Source: Variovorax sp. WS11
GTDB taxonomy: Bacteria; Pseudomonadota; Gammaproteobacteria; Burkholderiales; Burkholderiaceae_C
DNA: 64,000 nucleotides
Direction of reading: 5' to 3'
NCBI RefSeq assembly: GCF_010499245.1
Contig: NZ_JAAGOW010000001.1
Location: forward strand, 4,131,435 to 4,195,434
The translations under genes and the position numbers were made by a program. Shown here piece by piece: positions 8,023-18,286 of this stretch (positions within the stretch are counted from its first letter, which is position 1; every line of letters begins with the position of its first letter). The notes below the pieces were generated by a model. It searched no databases, was not told where the DNA came from, and worked only from the letters and a program-made list of their open reading frames with translations.

Positions 8023-9396
8023 TCAGCGGCTGTTGCGCCCGATGCCCTGGTAGATGACGCCGGCTTCCTTCATCACGCCGGGCTCGTAGAGGTTGCGGCC
8101 GTCGAAGATCACCGGCGACTTCATCAGCGCCTTGAGCCGCTCCAGGTTGGGGCTGCGGTAGGCCTTCCACTCCGTGACAATGATCAGCGCGTCTGCGTCG
8201 GCCAGCACTTCCATCGGGTCCTTGGCCGAGGAGAAGCTGATGCGCTCCAGCAGCGCCGGCGCATCGGCGAAGTCCAGCTGCAGCACGCGCCGGGTCTCGT
8301 CGACCGCGATCGGGTCGTGCGCCACCACGCGCGCACCGGCACGCAGCAGCGCATCGAGCACCACTCGGCTCGGGGCCTCGCGCATGTCGTCGGTGTTGGG
8401 CTTGAAGGCCAAGCCCCACAGCGCGAAGCTGCGGTCGCTGAGGTCGGGGCCGAAGCGGTCGAGCACCTTCTGCGTCAGCACGCGCTTCTGCTCGTCGTTG
8501 ACCGCCTCGACCGACTCCAGCACCCGCAACGCCTGCCCGTTGTCGCGCGCGATGCGCGTGAGCGCCTGGATGTCCTTGGGGAAGCAGCTGCCGCCGTAGC
8601 CCGTGCCCGCGTAGAGAAAGCTGTAGCCGATGCGCGGGTCGGAGCCGATGCCCTGGCGCACCGCCTCGATGTCGGCGCCCACGCGGTCGGCCAGGTTGGC
8701 CAGCTCGTTCATGAAGCTGATGCGGGTGGCGAGCATCGCGTTGGCCGCGTACTTGGTGAACTCGGCGGAGCGCACGTCCATCACGCGGGTGCGCTCGTGG
8801 TTGCGGTTGAAGGGCGCGTAGAGCTTGCGCATCGCGGCCAGCGCCTCGCGGCCGTCCTCGTCGTCGCTGTAGCCGATGACGATGCGGTCGGGCCGCATGA
8901 AGTCCTCGATCGCCGCGCCTTCCTTGAGGAACTCGGGGTTGCTCACCACCGAGAAGCGCAGGTCGGAGCGGCCGCGCTTGTCGAGCTCTTCCTGGATCAC
9001 GGCCGCAACCTTGTCGGCCGTGCCCACCGGCACCGTCGACTTGTCGACCACGACCTTGAAGCCGTTCATGTACTTGCCGATGTTGCGCGCCGCCGCCAGC
9101 ACGTATTGCAGGTCGGCGCTGCCGTCCTCGTCGGGCGGGGTGCCTACGGCGATGAACTGCACGTCGCCGTGCGCCACCGAGGCCTCGATGTCGGTCGAGA
9201 AGGCGAGGCGCTTCGCCGCCATGTTCGACTCGACCAGATCGCCCAGGCCCGGCTCGTAGATCGGGATGCCGCCCGCGTTGAGGGTGTCGATCTTGCGCGC
9301 ATCGACGTCCACGCACAGCATGTTGTTGCCGATGTCGGCGAGACAGGCGCCGGTGACGAGCCCGACATAGCCGGTACCGATGATGGTGACGTTCAT
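8023..9396 (-). CDS. ugd: UDP-glucose 6-dehydrogenase
   Basis: The enzyme oxidises UDP-glucose to UDP-glucuronate with two NAD+ in the cytoplasm. The 457-residue protein has the N-terminal Rossmann motif GTGYVG, the VGTPPDEDGSADL motif and catalytic Cys271 in GYGGSCFPKD, with a complete C-terminal UDP-binding domain. It is the third gene of a tight minus-strand set: GT2 (9-bp gap), UDP-xylose synthase (7-bp gap), ugd. Its product is the substrate of its upstream neighbour, so the pair makes UDP-xylose. Confidence 0.95.
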   Translation of the reverse strand: MNVTIIGTGYVGLVTGACLADIGNNMLCVDVDARKIDTLNAGGIPIYEPGLGDLVESNMAAKRLAFSTDIEASVAHGDVQFIAVGTPPDEDGSADLQYVLAAARNIGKYMNGFKVVVDKSTVPVGTADKVAAVIQEELDKRGRSDLRFSVVSNPEFLKEGAAIEDFMRPDRIVIGYSDDEDGREALAAMRKLYAPFNRNHERTRVMDVRSAEFTKYAANAMLATRISFMNELANLADRVGADIEAVRQGIGSDPRIGYSFLYAGTGYGGSCFPKDIQALTRIARDNGQALRVLESVEAVNDEQKRVLTQKVLDRFGPDLSDRSFALWGLAFKPNTDDMREAPSRVVLDALLRAGARVVAHDPIAVDETRRVLQLDFADAPALLERISFSSAKDPMEVLADADALIIVTEWKAYRSPNLERLKALMKSPVIFDGRNLYEPGVMKEAGVIYQGIGRNSR

Positions 9397-9403
9397 GCGT
9401 TGT

Positions 9404-10375
9404 TCAGTCTGCGGTGGTTTCGGACAGCGCCTTGTCGAAGTAGGCGATGGTCTTCTTCAGGCCTTCCTCGAGCTGGGTCTTCGGCGCCCAGCCGTCGAGC
9501 TCCTGCTGGGCCAGGGTGATGTCGGGGCGGCGCTGCTTGGGGTCGTCCGCCGGCAGCGGCATGCGCATCAGCTGGCTCTTGGAGCCGGTCAGTTCGATCA
9601 CCTTGTTGGCGAGCTCCAGCATCGAGAACTCGCCCGGGTTGCCGATGTTGATCGGGCCGGGCACCTCGTCGCCGGTACCCATCATGCGCAGCATCGCCTC
9701 CACCAGGTCGTCCACGTAGCAGAAGCTGCGCGTCTGCTGGCCGTCGCCGTAGATGGTGATGTCCTCGCCCTTGAGCGCCTGCACGATGAAGTTGGACACC
9801 ACGCGCCCGTCGTTCATGTGCATGCGCGGACCGTAGGTGTTGAAGATGCGCACGACCTTGATGCGCAGCTTGTGCTGGCGGTAATAGTCGAAGAACAGCG
9901 TCTCGGCGCAGCGCTTGCCCTCGTCGTAGCAGCTGCGGATGCCGATCGGGTTGACGCGGCCCCAGTAGGCCTCGACCTGCGGATGGATCTCGGGGTCGCC
10001 GTAGACCTCGCTGGTGGAGGCCTGCAGGATCTTCGCGCGCACCCGCTTGGCCAGGCCCAGCATGTTGATGGCGCCATGCACGCTGGTCTTGGTGGTCTGC
10101 ACCGGGTCGTGCTGGTAGTGGATGGGCGAGGCCGGGCAGGCCAGGTTGAAGATCTCGTCCACCTCCACGTAGAGCGGGAAGGTCACGTCGTGCCGCATCA
10201 GCTCGAAGCGCGGGTGGCCCAGCAGGTGCTCGATGTTGCGCTTGGTGCCGGTGAAGAAGTTGTCCACGCACAGGACGTCGTGGCCGTGCTCGATGAGCCG
10301 GTCGCACAGATGGCTGCCGAGGAAGCCGGCGCCGCCGGTGACCAGGACCTTCTTGGAAGCGTTGTATTGCCGCAT
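9404..10375 (-). CDS. UDP-glucuronate decarboxylase (UDP-xylose synthase), extended SDR
   Basis: The 323-residue protein has an NAD-binding GGAGFLG motif at residues 14-20 and the catalytic Tyr150-x3-Lys154 pair in CYDEGKR. The substrate-binding pattern with Arg residues (SCYDEGKRCAETLFFDY, TYGPRMHMNDGRVVSNF) is characteristic of UXS rather than galactose epimerases. It converts UDP-glucuronate to UDP-xylose and CO2. The ugd gene 7 bp downstream supplies the substrate, which supports this reading. A GGAG site lies 12 bases before the ATG. Confidence 0.9.
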   Translation of the reverse strand: MRQYNASKKVLVTGGAGFLGSHLCDRLIEHGHDVLCVDNFFTGTKRNIEHLLGHPRFELMRHDVTFPLYVEVDEIFNLACPASPIHYQHDPVQTTKTSVHGAINMLGLAKRVRAKILQASTSEVYGDPEIHPQVEAYWGRVNPIGIRSCYDEGKRCAETLFFDYYRQHKLRIKVVRIFNTYGPRMHMNDGRVVSNFIVQALKGEDITIYGDGQQTRSFCYVDDLVEAMLRMMGTGDEVPGPINIGNPGEFSMLELANKVIELTGSKSQLMRMPLPADDPKQRRPDITLAQQELDGWAPKTQLEEGLKKTIAYFDKALSETTAD

Positions 10376-10384
10376 GTTGCGAGT

Positions 10385-11269
10385 TCACTCCATAGGGGGA
10401 ATCGGGTGGGTGGTGGCCTTCAGTTCGGCCGGCGGGCGCTGCGCTGAGCGTTGCTCGTACATCTTCGCGTCGACCAGCATGCGGAACCACAGTGCCTGGA
10501 AGAACGCGAAGTAGAAGCCGGTGGTGCCATCCAGGAAGCCGAGCCGGAAGACGTAGCGGTAGACGAAATAGCTGAGCGAGCGCAGGCCGGTCGGCAGCTT
10601 GTAGTAGAGCTCCTTGATGAAGCGCGTGCGCTCGCGCGCGTCACCCATCAGCCGCGGCTGGAGCACGTTGTCGGCGGCCATGCGCGGGCCCAGCTTCTCC
10701 TTGGCTTCGGCGTCGCTCCAGCGGTTGTGGCTGTTGATCCAGTCGGTGAGCCGCGCCGAGTTCTTGTCGTGCATGAAGCCCTGCAGGCGCCCCGGCGTGG
10801 CGCTGCTGATGAAGTGCTGGTCGTAGAGCCGCGCCTCGCAGCGCCCGGCGCCCGAGCGGAACAGCCGCAGGTGCCAGGGGTTGACGCCCGAGAAGCGCAG
10901 CATCTTGCCCATGAAGTAGTCGCGCCGGCGCAGCATGTAGGCGTCGAAGCGCGGCGTGCCGGCGAGCAGGGCGCGGATTTCGCCCACCGCCTGTTCGTCC
11001 AGCACCTCGTCGGCATCCAGGTGCAGCTGCCAGCCGTAGGCGGCCTCGACTTGCGAGATCGCCCAGTTGCGCTGGTCGCTGTAGTTGGAGAAGGGCCGCT
11101 GCACCACGGTGCAGCCCAGTTCCTCGAGGATGGCGACGGTGCTGTCGGACGAATGCGAGTCGACCGCGAAGACCTTGGGGCTCACCTTCTTCGCCTGCGA
11201 CACGGTCTCCCGGATGATCGAGGCGGAATTGAAGGTCAGGATGACGACGACGCAGGGGGCTTTTTCCAT
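10385..11269 (-). CDS. Glycosyltransferase family 2, WaaE/KdtX-like
   Basis: The 294-residue inverting GT-A enzyme opens with VVVILTFNSASIIRETV, has the SHSSDST nucleotide-binding loop and the metal-binding HLDADEVLD motif near residues 80-90. The SNYSDQRNWAI segment and C-terminal membrane-proximal helices (GLRSLSYFVYRYVFRLGFLDG) resemble LPS-core transferases of the WaaE type. As first gene of the GT2-UXS-ugd set, it may transfer a sugar derived from UDP-glucuronate or UDP-xylose to an LPS core or capsule; that link is an inference. No clear ribosome site is visible. Confidence 0.85.
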   Translation of the reverse strand: MEKAPCVVVILTFNSASIIRETVSQAKKVSPKVFAVDSHSSDSTVAILEELGCTVVQRPFSNYSDQRNWAISQVEAAYGWQLHLDADEVLDEQAVGEIRALLAGTPRFDAYMLRRRDYFMGKMLRFSGVNPWHLRLFRSGAGRCEARLYDQHFISSATPGRLQGFMHDKNSARLTDWINSHNRWSDAEAKEKLGPRMAADNVLQPRLMGDARERTRFIKELYYKLPTGLRSLSYFVYRYVFRLGFLDGTTGFYFAFFQALWFRMLVDAKMYEQRSAQRPPAELKATTHPIPPME

Positions 11270-11415
11270 GGATTCGGGCGGCTGGGGTGCTTCGGCAACA
11301 CAGGTTGCCGGGCACTTTGCTGCAATGCAATGCCAAACTTTAGCACTACAGTTTTACAACTGGCCACAAAACTTACGGCGTAGAGCCCTGCCATAGGTCG
11401 TACCTGCTGGGGAAA

Positions 11416-11488
11416 GCGCTATTCAATCGATAGCGCCTGAGCAAGAGCCGGAAAGGGTTTTAGCAGCTATTCGGGGTAAACCCCAAAT
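11416..11488. repeat. Two palindromes between GT2 and argH
   Basis: GCGCTAT/ATAGCGC arms (11416-11422 and 11430-11436, 7-base loop) and GGGG/CCCC arms (11473-11476 and 11481-11484, extended by ATT/AAT) lie in the 224-bp gap after argH. The second may end argH transcription, but there is no T-run on the relevant strand. The style resembles the TAGC-rich intergenic palindromes common in Comamonadaceae, as I recall them. The rest of the gap holds only the short region upstream of the GT2 gene, with no clear promoter. Confidence 0.4.
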
Positions 11489-11493
11489 ATTTC

Positions 11494-12891
<1,398 letters not shown>

Positions 12892-12916
12892 GGGGTGAAC
12901 CGGTTGGGAGGCAATA

Positions 12917-14005
12917 ATGGGTTTGCACCCGATTTGCTTGATGCGCAGCCCATCGATTTTATCGACCACCCCCCAGGCGCCGTCCCCGGCACGGGCCCGC
13001 GCGCCGGCACGTGCCGGTGCCGCGCTCTTCGATGCCTGCCAGATCGGCGTGGTGCTGCGCACCGTGATGTTCGTCGAGTCGGTGGTGGCGGTCGTCACGC
13101 TGTTCCAGGCGCCCACACCGGCCGAGTGGCTGATGCTGCTGGCCACCGTGACCGGCGGCGCCTTGCCGGCCACGCTGCTGTGGCTGCTCGCGGCCTGCTG
13201 GCTCAAGAAGCTGCTGGGCCGCCTGCCGCGCGCCGGGCAGTACGGCGCCGGCATCGTGCTGGGGGCGCTGTCCGCGCTTTATGGCTGCGGCCTGCTGCGG
13301 CTGACGGGCGTGCTTGCCAGCGCGCCCTGGATCGCGAGCGCCCTGGCCGGCGCGATGTTCGCGTCACTGGTAATGGCCGCGCTGGTGCTGCGGGCGCGCG
13401 GCCAGACGCCGGCGGCCACGACGGCGCGGCTGGAAGAGCTGCAGTCGCGCATCCGCCCGCACTTTCTCTTCAACACGCTGAACAGCGCCATCGCGCTCGT
13501 GCGCGAGGAGCCGGCCAAGGCCGAGGCCATGCTGGAAGACCTGAGCGAGCTGTTCCGGCACGCCCTGGCCGATGCGGGCGAATCGGTCACCCTGGCCGAC
13601 GAGATCGCGCTGGCCGAGCGCTACCTGGCGATCGAGCAGGTGCGCTTCGGCGACCGCCTGCGCATCCGCTGGGACATCGACCCCGCGGCCAACGGTGCGC
13701 GCCTGCCGCCCTTGCTGCTGCAGCCGCTGGTCGAGAACGCGGTCAAGCATGGCGTCGAGCCCAGCCCGGAGGGCGCGAAGATCCGCATCCGCACCGAGCG
13801 CCGCGGCAGCATGGCGGTGATCGAGGTGGTCAACAGCCTGCCGCCGCTGCGCTGGGCCGACGAGCCCCTGCCGCGCGGCCACGGCATCGCCCTGGCCAAC
13901 GTGCGCGACCGGCTGCGCCTGCTGCACGATGTGCAGGCGCAGTTCAGCGCCGGCATGGACCAGAAGGCCTATCGCGTGCGCATCGCCATTCCTGTCGGAA
14001 CTTGA
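12917..14005 (+). CDS. LytS/AlgZ-type sensor histidine kinase
   Basis: The 362-residue kinase has about four transmembrane helices (residues ~45-165) and no obvious periplasmic sensor domain. The His_kinase motif HFLFNTLNSAIALVREEP carries the phospho-accepting His, and a degenerate ATPase follows with LLQPLVENAVKHGV and GHGIALANVRDRL. It should phosphorylate the LytTR regulator encoded 7 bp downstream. The start at 12917 has an excellent GGGAGG five bases upstream. The first ~35 residues are Pro/Ala/Arg-rich and not family-like, so a later start cannot be excluded. Confidence 0.9.
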   Translation: MGLHPICLMRSPSILSTTPQAPSPARARAPARAGAALFDACQIGVVLRTVMFVESVVAVVTLFQAPTPAEWLMLLATVTGGALPATLLWLLAACWLKKLLGRLPRAGQYGAGIVLGALSALYGCGLLRLTGVLASAPWIASALAGAMFASLVMAALVLRARGQTPAATTARLEELQSRIRPHFLFNTLNSAIALVREEPAKAEAMLEDLSELFRHALADAGESVTLADEIALAERYLAIEQVRFGDRLRIRWDIDPAANGARLPPLLLQPLVENAVKHGVEPSPEGAKIRIRTERRGSMAVIEVVNSLPPLRWADEPLPRGHGIALANVRDRLRLLHDVQAQFSAGMDQKAYRVRIAIPVGT

Positions 14006-14012
14006 GGAGTCC

Positions 14013-14762
14013 ATGAATCTTCTGCGCACCCTGATCGTCGACGACGAAACGCTGGCCCGGTCGCGGCTGCGCACGCTGCTGGCCGAGTGCCACGCGCCGG
14101 GGGCCGAGGTGGTGGCCGAGGCCTCAAACGGCGCCGACGCCCAGGCGCAACTGCTCACGGCCGACCTCGACCTGGTGCTGCTCGACATCCACATGCCCGG
14201 CATCGACGGCATCGAGCTGGCGCGCAGCCTGCGCCAGCGCGCCGGTGCGCCGGCGGTGGTGTTCGTCACCGCCCACGCGGCCCATGCCGTGACGGCCTTC
14301 GAGCTCGAGGCGGTCGACTACCTGACCAAGCCGGTGCGGGCCGAGCGGCTGCAGCAGGCGTTGCAGAAGGCGGAGCGGTCGCTGCGGGAGCGGCGCGGCC
14401 CGATGACCGAGGTGCCGCAGGAGGTGCTGCTGATCCAGGATCGCGGCCGCACCGAGCGGGTGCTGCTGTCCGAGGTGGTCTATCTCAAGTCGGAGTTCAA
14501 GTACCTCACGGTGCGCACCGCGGCGCGCAGCCATATCTACGATGGGTCGCTGGCCGAGTTCGAGGAGCGCTATCCGGCACGCTTCGTGCGCGTGCACCGC
14601 AATGCGCTGGTGGCGCGCCAGGCGATCCGCGCGCTCGAGAAGTACGACGACGGCGAGGACGCCGAGGGCTGGGCCTTGCGGCTCGACGGCATTCCGGAGC
14701 CGGTGGTGGTGTCGCGCCGCCAGCTGGCGGCGGTGCGCGAGGTGCTCAAGGATCCGCGATGA
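14013..14762 (+). CDS. LytTR-family response regulator (AlgR-like)
   Basis: The 249-residue protein has an N-terminal receiver domain (LIVDDETLARSRLR, phospho-acceptor Asp in LVLLDIHMPG, conserved Lys in DYLTKPV). A C-terminal LytTR DNA-binding domain follows (VYLKSEFKYLTVRTAARSH, FVRVHRNALV). It acts as a cytoplasmic transcription factor paired with the kinase just upstream, reading tandem direct repeats in known family members. GAGGAG precedes the ATG. The stop codon overlaps the next start as ATGA, which ties it to the AI-2E-family transporter. Confidence 0.93.
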   Translation: MNLLRTLIVDDETLARSRLRTLLAECHAPGAEVVAEASNGADAQAQLLTADLDLVLLDIHMPGIDGIELARSLRQRAGAPAVVFVTAHAAHAVTAFELEAVDYLTKPVRAERLQQALQKAERSLRERRGPMTEVPQEVLLIQDRGRTERVLLSEVVYLKSEFKYLTVRTAARSHIYDGSLAEFEERYPARFVRVHRNALVARQAIRALEKYDDGEDAEGWALRLDGIPEPVVVSRRQLAAVREVLKDPR

Positions 14763-16000
14763 ACGACGGCGCTGAGCAGAACAAGGTCGAGCGGCCCCAG
14801 GCTCCTCCGGAGCCGGAGCCTGAGCCCGAGCCGAAGCCGAGGCAGGAGCCGACGCTGGAGCCGGAGCCGTCCGCCCCTGCGCCCGAGCCGGAGCGCGTGC
14901 TGCTGCAGATGCCGGTCGACGTGCGCAGCGCCGCGCTGGTCGTGCTCAGCGTGCTCGCGGTGGTGTTCACGCTGCATTGGGCCAAGGCCGTGTTCGTCCC
15001 GCTGATGCTGAGCCTGCTGCTGACCTACGCGCTCGAGCCGCTGGTCGGCCTGCTCGAGCGCTGGAGGATCTCCCGCTGGATCGGTGCTGCCGTGATCCTG
15101 CTCGGGCTCGGCGGTGGGGTCGGCTGGACTGGCTACTCGCTCTCCGGCAGCGCCACCGAGCTGCTCGATTCGCTGCCGGTCGCGGCGCAGAAGCTGCGCG
15201 TGGCGATGCGCAGCGGCAGCCGGGCAAGCGACCCCAGCGCGCTCGACACCGTGCAGAAGGCCGCCCAGCAGCTCGAGCAGGCGGCGGACGAGAACTCCGC
15301 CAGGGTGGCCTCGCGCCGCGGCGTGGCGCGCGTGGTCATCGAGCGGCCGCCCTTCAACGTGCGCGACTACCTCGTGAGCGGCACGGTGGGCCTGATCGGC
15401 GCCATCGGGCAGCTCACGCTGGTGGCCTTCCTGACCTACTTCGCGCTCGGCTCGGGCGACACCTTCAGGCGCAAGCTGGTAAAGATCACGGGGCCTGGCC
15501 TGCAGAAGAAGAGGATCACGGTGAACGTGCTGGACGACATCACCAAGCAGATCGAGCGCTACCTGCTGGTGCAGATCCTCACCAGCGCGGTGGTCGGCGT
15601 CGCGACCGGCCTGGCCTTCTGGGCCATCGGCCTGGAAAACGCGGCCGTGTGGGGCATCCTCGCCGGGGTGACCAATCTCATCCCCTACATCGGCTCGGTG
15701 ATCATGATGGCCGCCGCCGGCCTGGTGGCCTTCCTGCAGTTCAACAGCATTCAGTTGGCCCTGCTGGTCGGCGGTGCCTCGCTGCTGATCCACACCCTCG
15801 TGGGCAACCTGCTGGTGCCCTGGCTCACCAGCCGCACCAGCCGCATGAACCCGGTGGCCGTGTTCGTGGGCGTGATCTTCTGGGGCTGGCTCTGGGGCAT
15901 CTGGGGGCTGCTCTTGGGCATCCCGATCATGATGGTCGTGAAGGCTGTCTGCGATCGGGTGGAGGATCTGCAGCCGATTGGGGAACTGCTGGGCGACTAG
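14759..16000 (+). CDS. AI-2E/PerM-family transporter with Pro-Glu-rich N-terminus
   Basis: The 413-residue protein belongs to the PerM/TqsA (AI-2E transporter) superfamily, with about eight transmembrane helices and the C-terminal GLLLGIPIMMVVKAVCDRVE region. Members export small solutes or exchange ions at the inner membrane; the substrate here is unknown. Residues ~12-42 are a run of alternating Pro and Glu (PEPEPEPEPKPRQEP and onward), predicted disordered and cytoplasmic. The ATGA overlap with the LytTR gene suggests translational coupling. Confidence 0.85.
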   Translation: MNDGAEQNKVERPQAPPEPEPEPEPKPRQEPTLEPEPSAPAPEPERVLLQMPVDVRSAALVVLSVLAVVFTLHWAKAVFVPLMLSLLLTYALEPLVGLLERWRISRWIGAAVILLGLGGGVGWTGYSLSGSATELLDSLPVAAQKLRVAMRSGSRASDPSALDTVQKAAQQLEQAADENSARVASRRGVARVVIERPPFNVRDYLVSGTVGLIGAIGQLTLVAFLTYFALGSGDTFRRKLVKITGPGLQKKRITVNVLDDITKQIERYLLVQILTSAVVGVATGLAFWAIGLENAAVWGILAGVTNLIPYIGSVIMMAAAGLVAFLQFNSIQLALLVGGASLLIHTLVGNLLVPWLTSRTSRMNPVAVFVGVIFWGWLWGIWGLLLGIPIMMVVKAVCDRVEDLQPIGELLGD

Positions 16001-16010
16001 GGTTCTCGCC

Positions 16011-16448
16011 TCAGGCGTCGATGTCGATCAGTGCCAACCCCGTCTCGCGGTTGCACGTCTTGCGCAGATAGCCTGGCGACTCGATCAGCAACACTTCGAG
16101 CGTCGGGCGCACAGTAGCCTGCAGCAAGTGGCCGCCGATCGTGCTGCCGTCGCGCCGCCCAAGGACGGCATGGGCATGGACCTTCGGCGCATCGCCATCC
16201 AACGCGATATCGCCGTTGAGAGAGAGCACCTCGACTTGCTCTTTCACGGGTATTCGGTCGTAGTCCTTTCGCTCCCAATCGAAGTACCCGAGAACCGCGC
16301 CCTGCAACGCGCCGATCGCGCTGAAGCGGCTGGCCGACAACGCATGCTCTTTCGCGAACCGCTCGAGGATGGGGACGACGTCGTCGCCCTTTTCGAAGAT
16401 GAGCGCAATGGTGCGCTCTGGGGCTTCATTGAGCATCTTGGCTTTCAT
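16011..16448 (-). CDS. PPC (DUF296) domain protein
   Basis: The 145-residue protein is a single PPC/DUF296 domain, the fold also found in plant AT-hook proteins and in bacterial single-domain proteins. The HAHAVLG and GGHLL motifs of the domain core, with potential metal-binding histidines, are visible along with SALGAL-type and LEVLL strands. Function is unknown; it may bind DNA or a small ligand as a trimer. The start at 16448 has AGGAG eight bases upstream. It is convergent with the transporter gene and lies downstream of the DUF3606 gene on the same strand. Confidence 0.8.
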   Translation of the reverse strand: MKAKMLNEAPERTIALIFEKGDDVVPILERFAKEHALSASRFSAIGALQGAVLGYFDWERKDYDRIPVKEQVEVLSLNGDIALDGDAPKVHAHAVLGRRDGSTIGGHLLQATVRPTLEVLLIESPGYLRKTCNRETGLALIDIDA

Positions 16449-16504
16449 CGATCGATCTCCTGTGAGGCCATGGACCGGGCGGGTACGCCGAGTGCGCCCC
16501 GGTT

Positions 16505-16726
16505 TCATGTCAGGCCTTCAGGCTTGCTGTCCACCCGTTGTTCGTTGCTCGAACTGCGAGTTCCCTTCAAGTGAAGCTCCACGTCCGCGATGCGGCTTCC
16601 AACGGCCTTGACCGCTTCCCGGATCTGCTGGGGTGTTGCGTCGAATCGCTTGGCAAGATCTTCCACCGCGCTGGCGGAACTGACGTCGATGCTTTCGGCT
16701 TGTGACGAGGCTTCATGCTGCGGCAT
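16505..16726 (-). CDS. DUF3606-domain small protein
   Basis: The 73-residue protein begins MPQHEASSQAESIDVSSASA and contains the DUF3606 helix-turn-helix-like core (VEDLAKRFDATPQQIREAV, then KAVGSRIADVELHLKG). Such proteins are common in Burkholderiales and rhizobia and lack an assigned function; the fold suggests nucleic-acid contact. AAAGGA lies upstream of the ATG at 16726. The 134 bp beyond it, up to the MFS gene, holds no gene that I can support. Confidence 0.75.
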   Translation of the reverse strand: MPQHEASSQAESIDVSSASAVEDLAKRFDATPQQIREAVKAVGSRIADVELHLKGTRSSSNEQRVDSKPEGLT

Positions 16727-16860
16727 ATGGGGGTCCTTTAAATGGGTCGGGCTGCTTGCCAAGCTAGGACACGGCATGGGAAACCATGTCGGCGCGAGGC
16801 GCAACCGGTGCAGCGAGAATTCCTACTTGAACCGGGGACGGCCATCGCAACCGGAAGAAT

Positions 16861-18186
16861 TCAATGGTCGTGATGCAGGTAGCTCGCCTGCCGCGGCAGC
16901 CGCCAGCTCACGACGAAGGCGATCGCCATCATCGCCGTGACGTACCAGAAGAAGGCCGACTCGTGCCCCATCGCCTTGAGCCCCAGCGCGACGTACTCGG
17001 CCGAGCCGCCGAAGATCGCATTGGCCACCGCATAGGCCAGGCCCACGCCGAGGGCGCGCACCTCGGGCGGGAACATCTCGGCCTTCACGATGCCGCTGAT
17101 CGAGGTGTAGAAGCTCACGATCGCCAGCGCCAGGATGATGAGCGCGAAGGCCGCCACCGGGTTCGTCACGTGCTGCAGCGCCGTGAGGATGGGCACCGTC
17201 GAAAGAGCCCCCAGCGCACCGAACAGCAGCATGTTGTTGCGCCGGCCGATGCGGTCCGACAGCGCGCCGAAAACGGGCTGCAGGCACATGTAGACGAACA
17301 GGGCGCAGGTCATCACGTAGCTGGTGGTCTTGATCGGCAGCTTCACCGTGTTGACCAGGTACTTCTGCATGTAGGTCGTGAAGGTGTAGAAGATCAGCGA
17401 GCCGCCCGCTGTGAAGCCCAGCACCGTGAAGAAGGCCGCCTTGTGGTGGCGGAACAGCCCCGCGAGGGTGCCGGCCTCCTGGTTGCCGCGGCTCTCGGAG
17501 CTCGAGGTCTCGTGCAGCTGGCGGCGCAGCTGCATCGCCACCACGGCGGTGAGGGCACCGATCACGAAGGGGATGCGCCAGCCCCAGGCCTTGAGCTCGG
17601 CCTCGCTCAGCAGCTGCTCGAGGAGCACGATGACCAGCACCGCGAGCAGCTGGCCGCCGATCAGCGTGACGTACTGGAAGGAAGAGAAGAAACCACGCTG
17701 CCCCTTGAGCGCCACCTCGCTCATGTAGGTTGCGGTGGTGCCGTACTCGCCGCCCACCGAGAGGCCCTGGAACAGCCGCGCGACCAGCAGCAGCGCCGGC
17801 GCCCAGGCCCCGATGCTGTCGTAGGTCGGCAGGCAGGCGATGGCCAGCGAGCCGGCGCACATCATCGTGACCGAGATCACCATCGAGGTCTTGCGGCCCT
17901 TGCGGTCGGCGATGCGGCCGAACAGCCAGCCGCCGATCGGCCGCATCAGGAAGCCGGCCGCGAACACGCCGGCGGTGTTCAGCAGCTGAACGGTGGGATC
18001 GGACTTGGGGAAGAAGGAGGAGGCGAAGTAGATCGCCGAGAAGGCGTAGACGTAGAAGTCGAACCACTCGACCAGGTTGCCGGAGGAGGCGCCGACGATG
18101 GCGAAGATCCTGCGGCGTTTTTCTTCGGGGGTGTAGTGGGGTGTGGGCTGCTGGGGTAGGCCGGAAACGGGCGTGACTGCACTCAT
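16861..18186 (-). CDS. MFS transporter, metabolite:H+ symporter (KgtP-like)
   Basis: The 441-residue protein has 12 predicted helices and the MHS-family signatures NLVEWFDFYVYAF near residue 37, GWLFGRIADRKGRK in the first cytoplasmic loop and RLFQGLSVGGEYGTTATY. These resemble alpha-ketoglutarate, shikimate or proline/betaine permeases. It imports a small organic acid or osmolyte with protons across the inner membrane. The alpha-hydroxy-acid oxidase gene lies just downstream on the same strand (100-bp gap), which suggests a hydroxy-acid substrate. An inverted repeat GATCGGG/CCCGATC (18190-18196, 18216-18222) just upstream could be an operator. Confidence 0.88.
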   Translation of the reverse strand: MSAVTPVSGLPQQPTPHYTPEEKRRRIFAIVGASSGNLVEWFDFYVYAFSAIYFASSFFPKSDPTVQLLNTAGVFAAGFLMRPIGGWLFGRIADRKGRKTSMVISVTMMCAGSLAIACLPTYDSIGAWAPALLLVARLFQGLSVGGEYGTTATYMSEVALKGQRGFFSSFQYVTLIGGQLLAVLVIVLLEQLLSEAELKAWGWRIPFVIGALTAVVAMQLRRQLHETSSSESRGNQEAGTLAGLFRHHKAAFFTVLGFTAGGSLIFYTFTTYMQKYLVNTVKLPIKTTSYVMTCALFVYMCLQPVFGALSDRIGRRNNMLLFGALGALSTVPILTALQHVTNPVAAFALIILALAIVSFYTSISGIVKAEMFPPEVRALGVGLAYAVANAIFGGSAEYVALGLKAMGHESAFFWYVTAMMAIAFVVSWRLPRQASYLHHDH

Positions 18187-18286
18187 GATGATCGGGTCTT
18201 GGAGTGTTGTTATGGCCCGATCGATTCTGTGCCGCAGCGCTCAATCACGCTGTCGGATGAGGACTTACCCGCACCTCGACCCGGGT

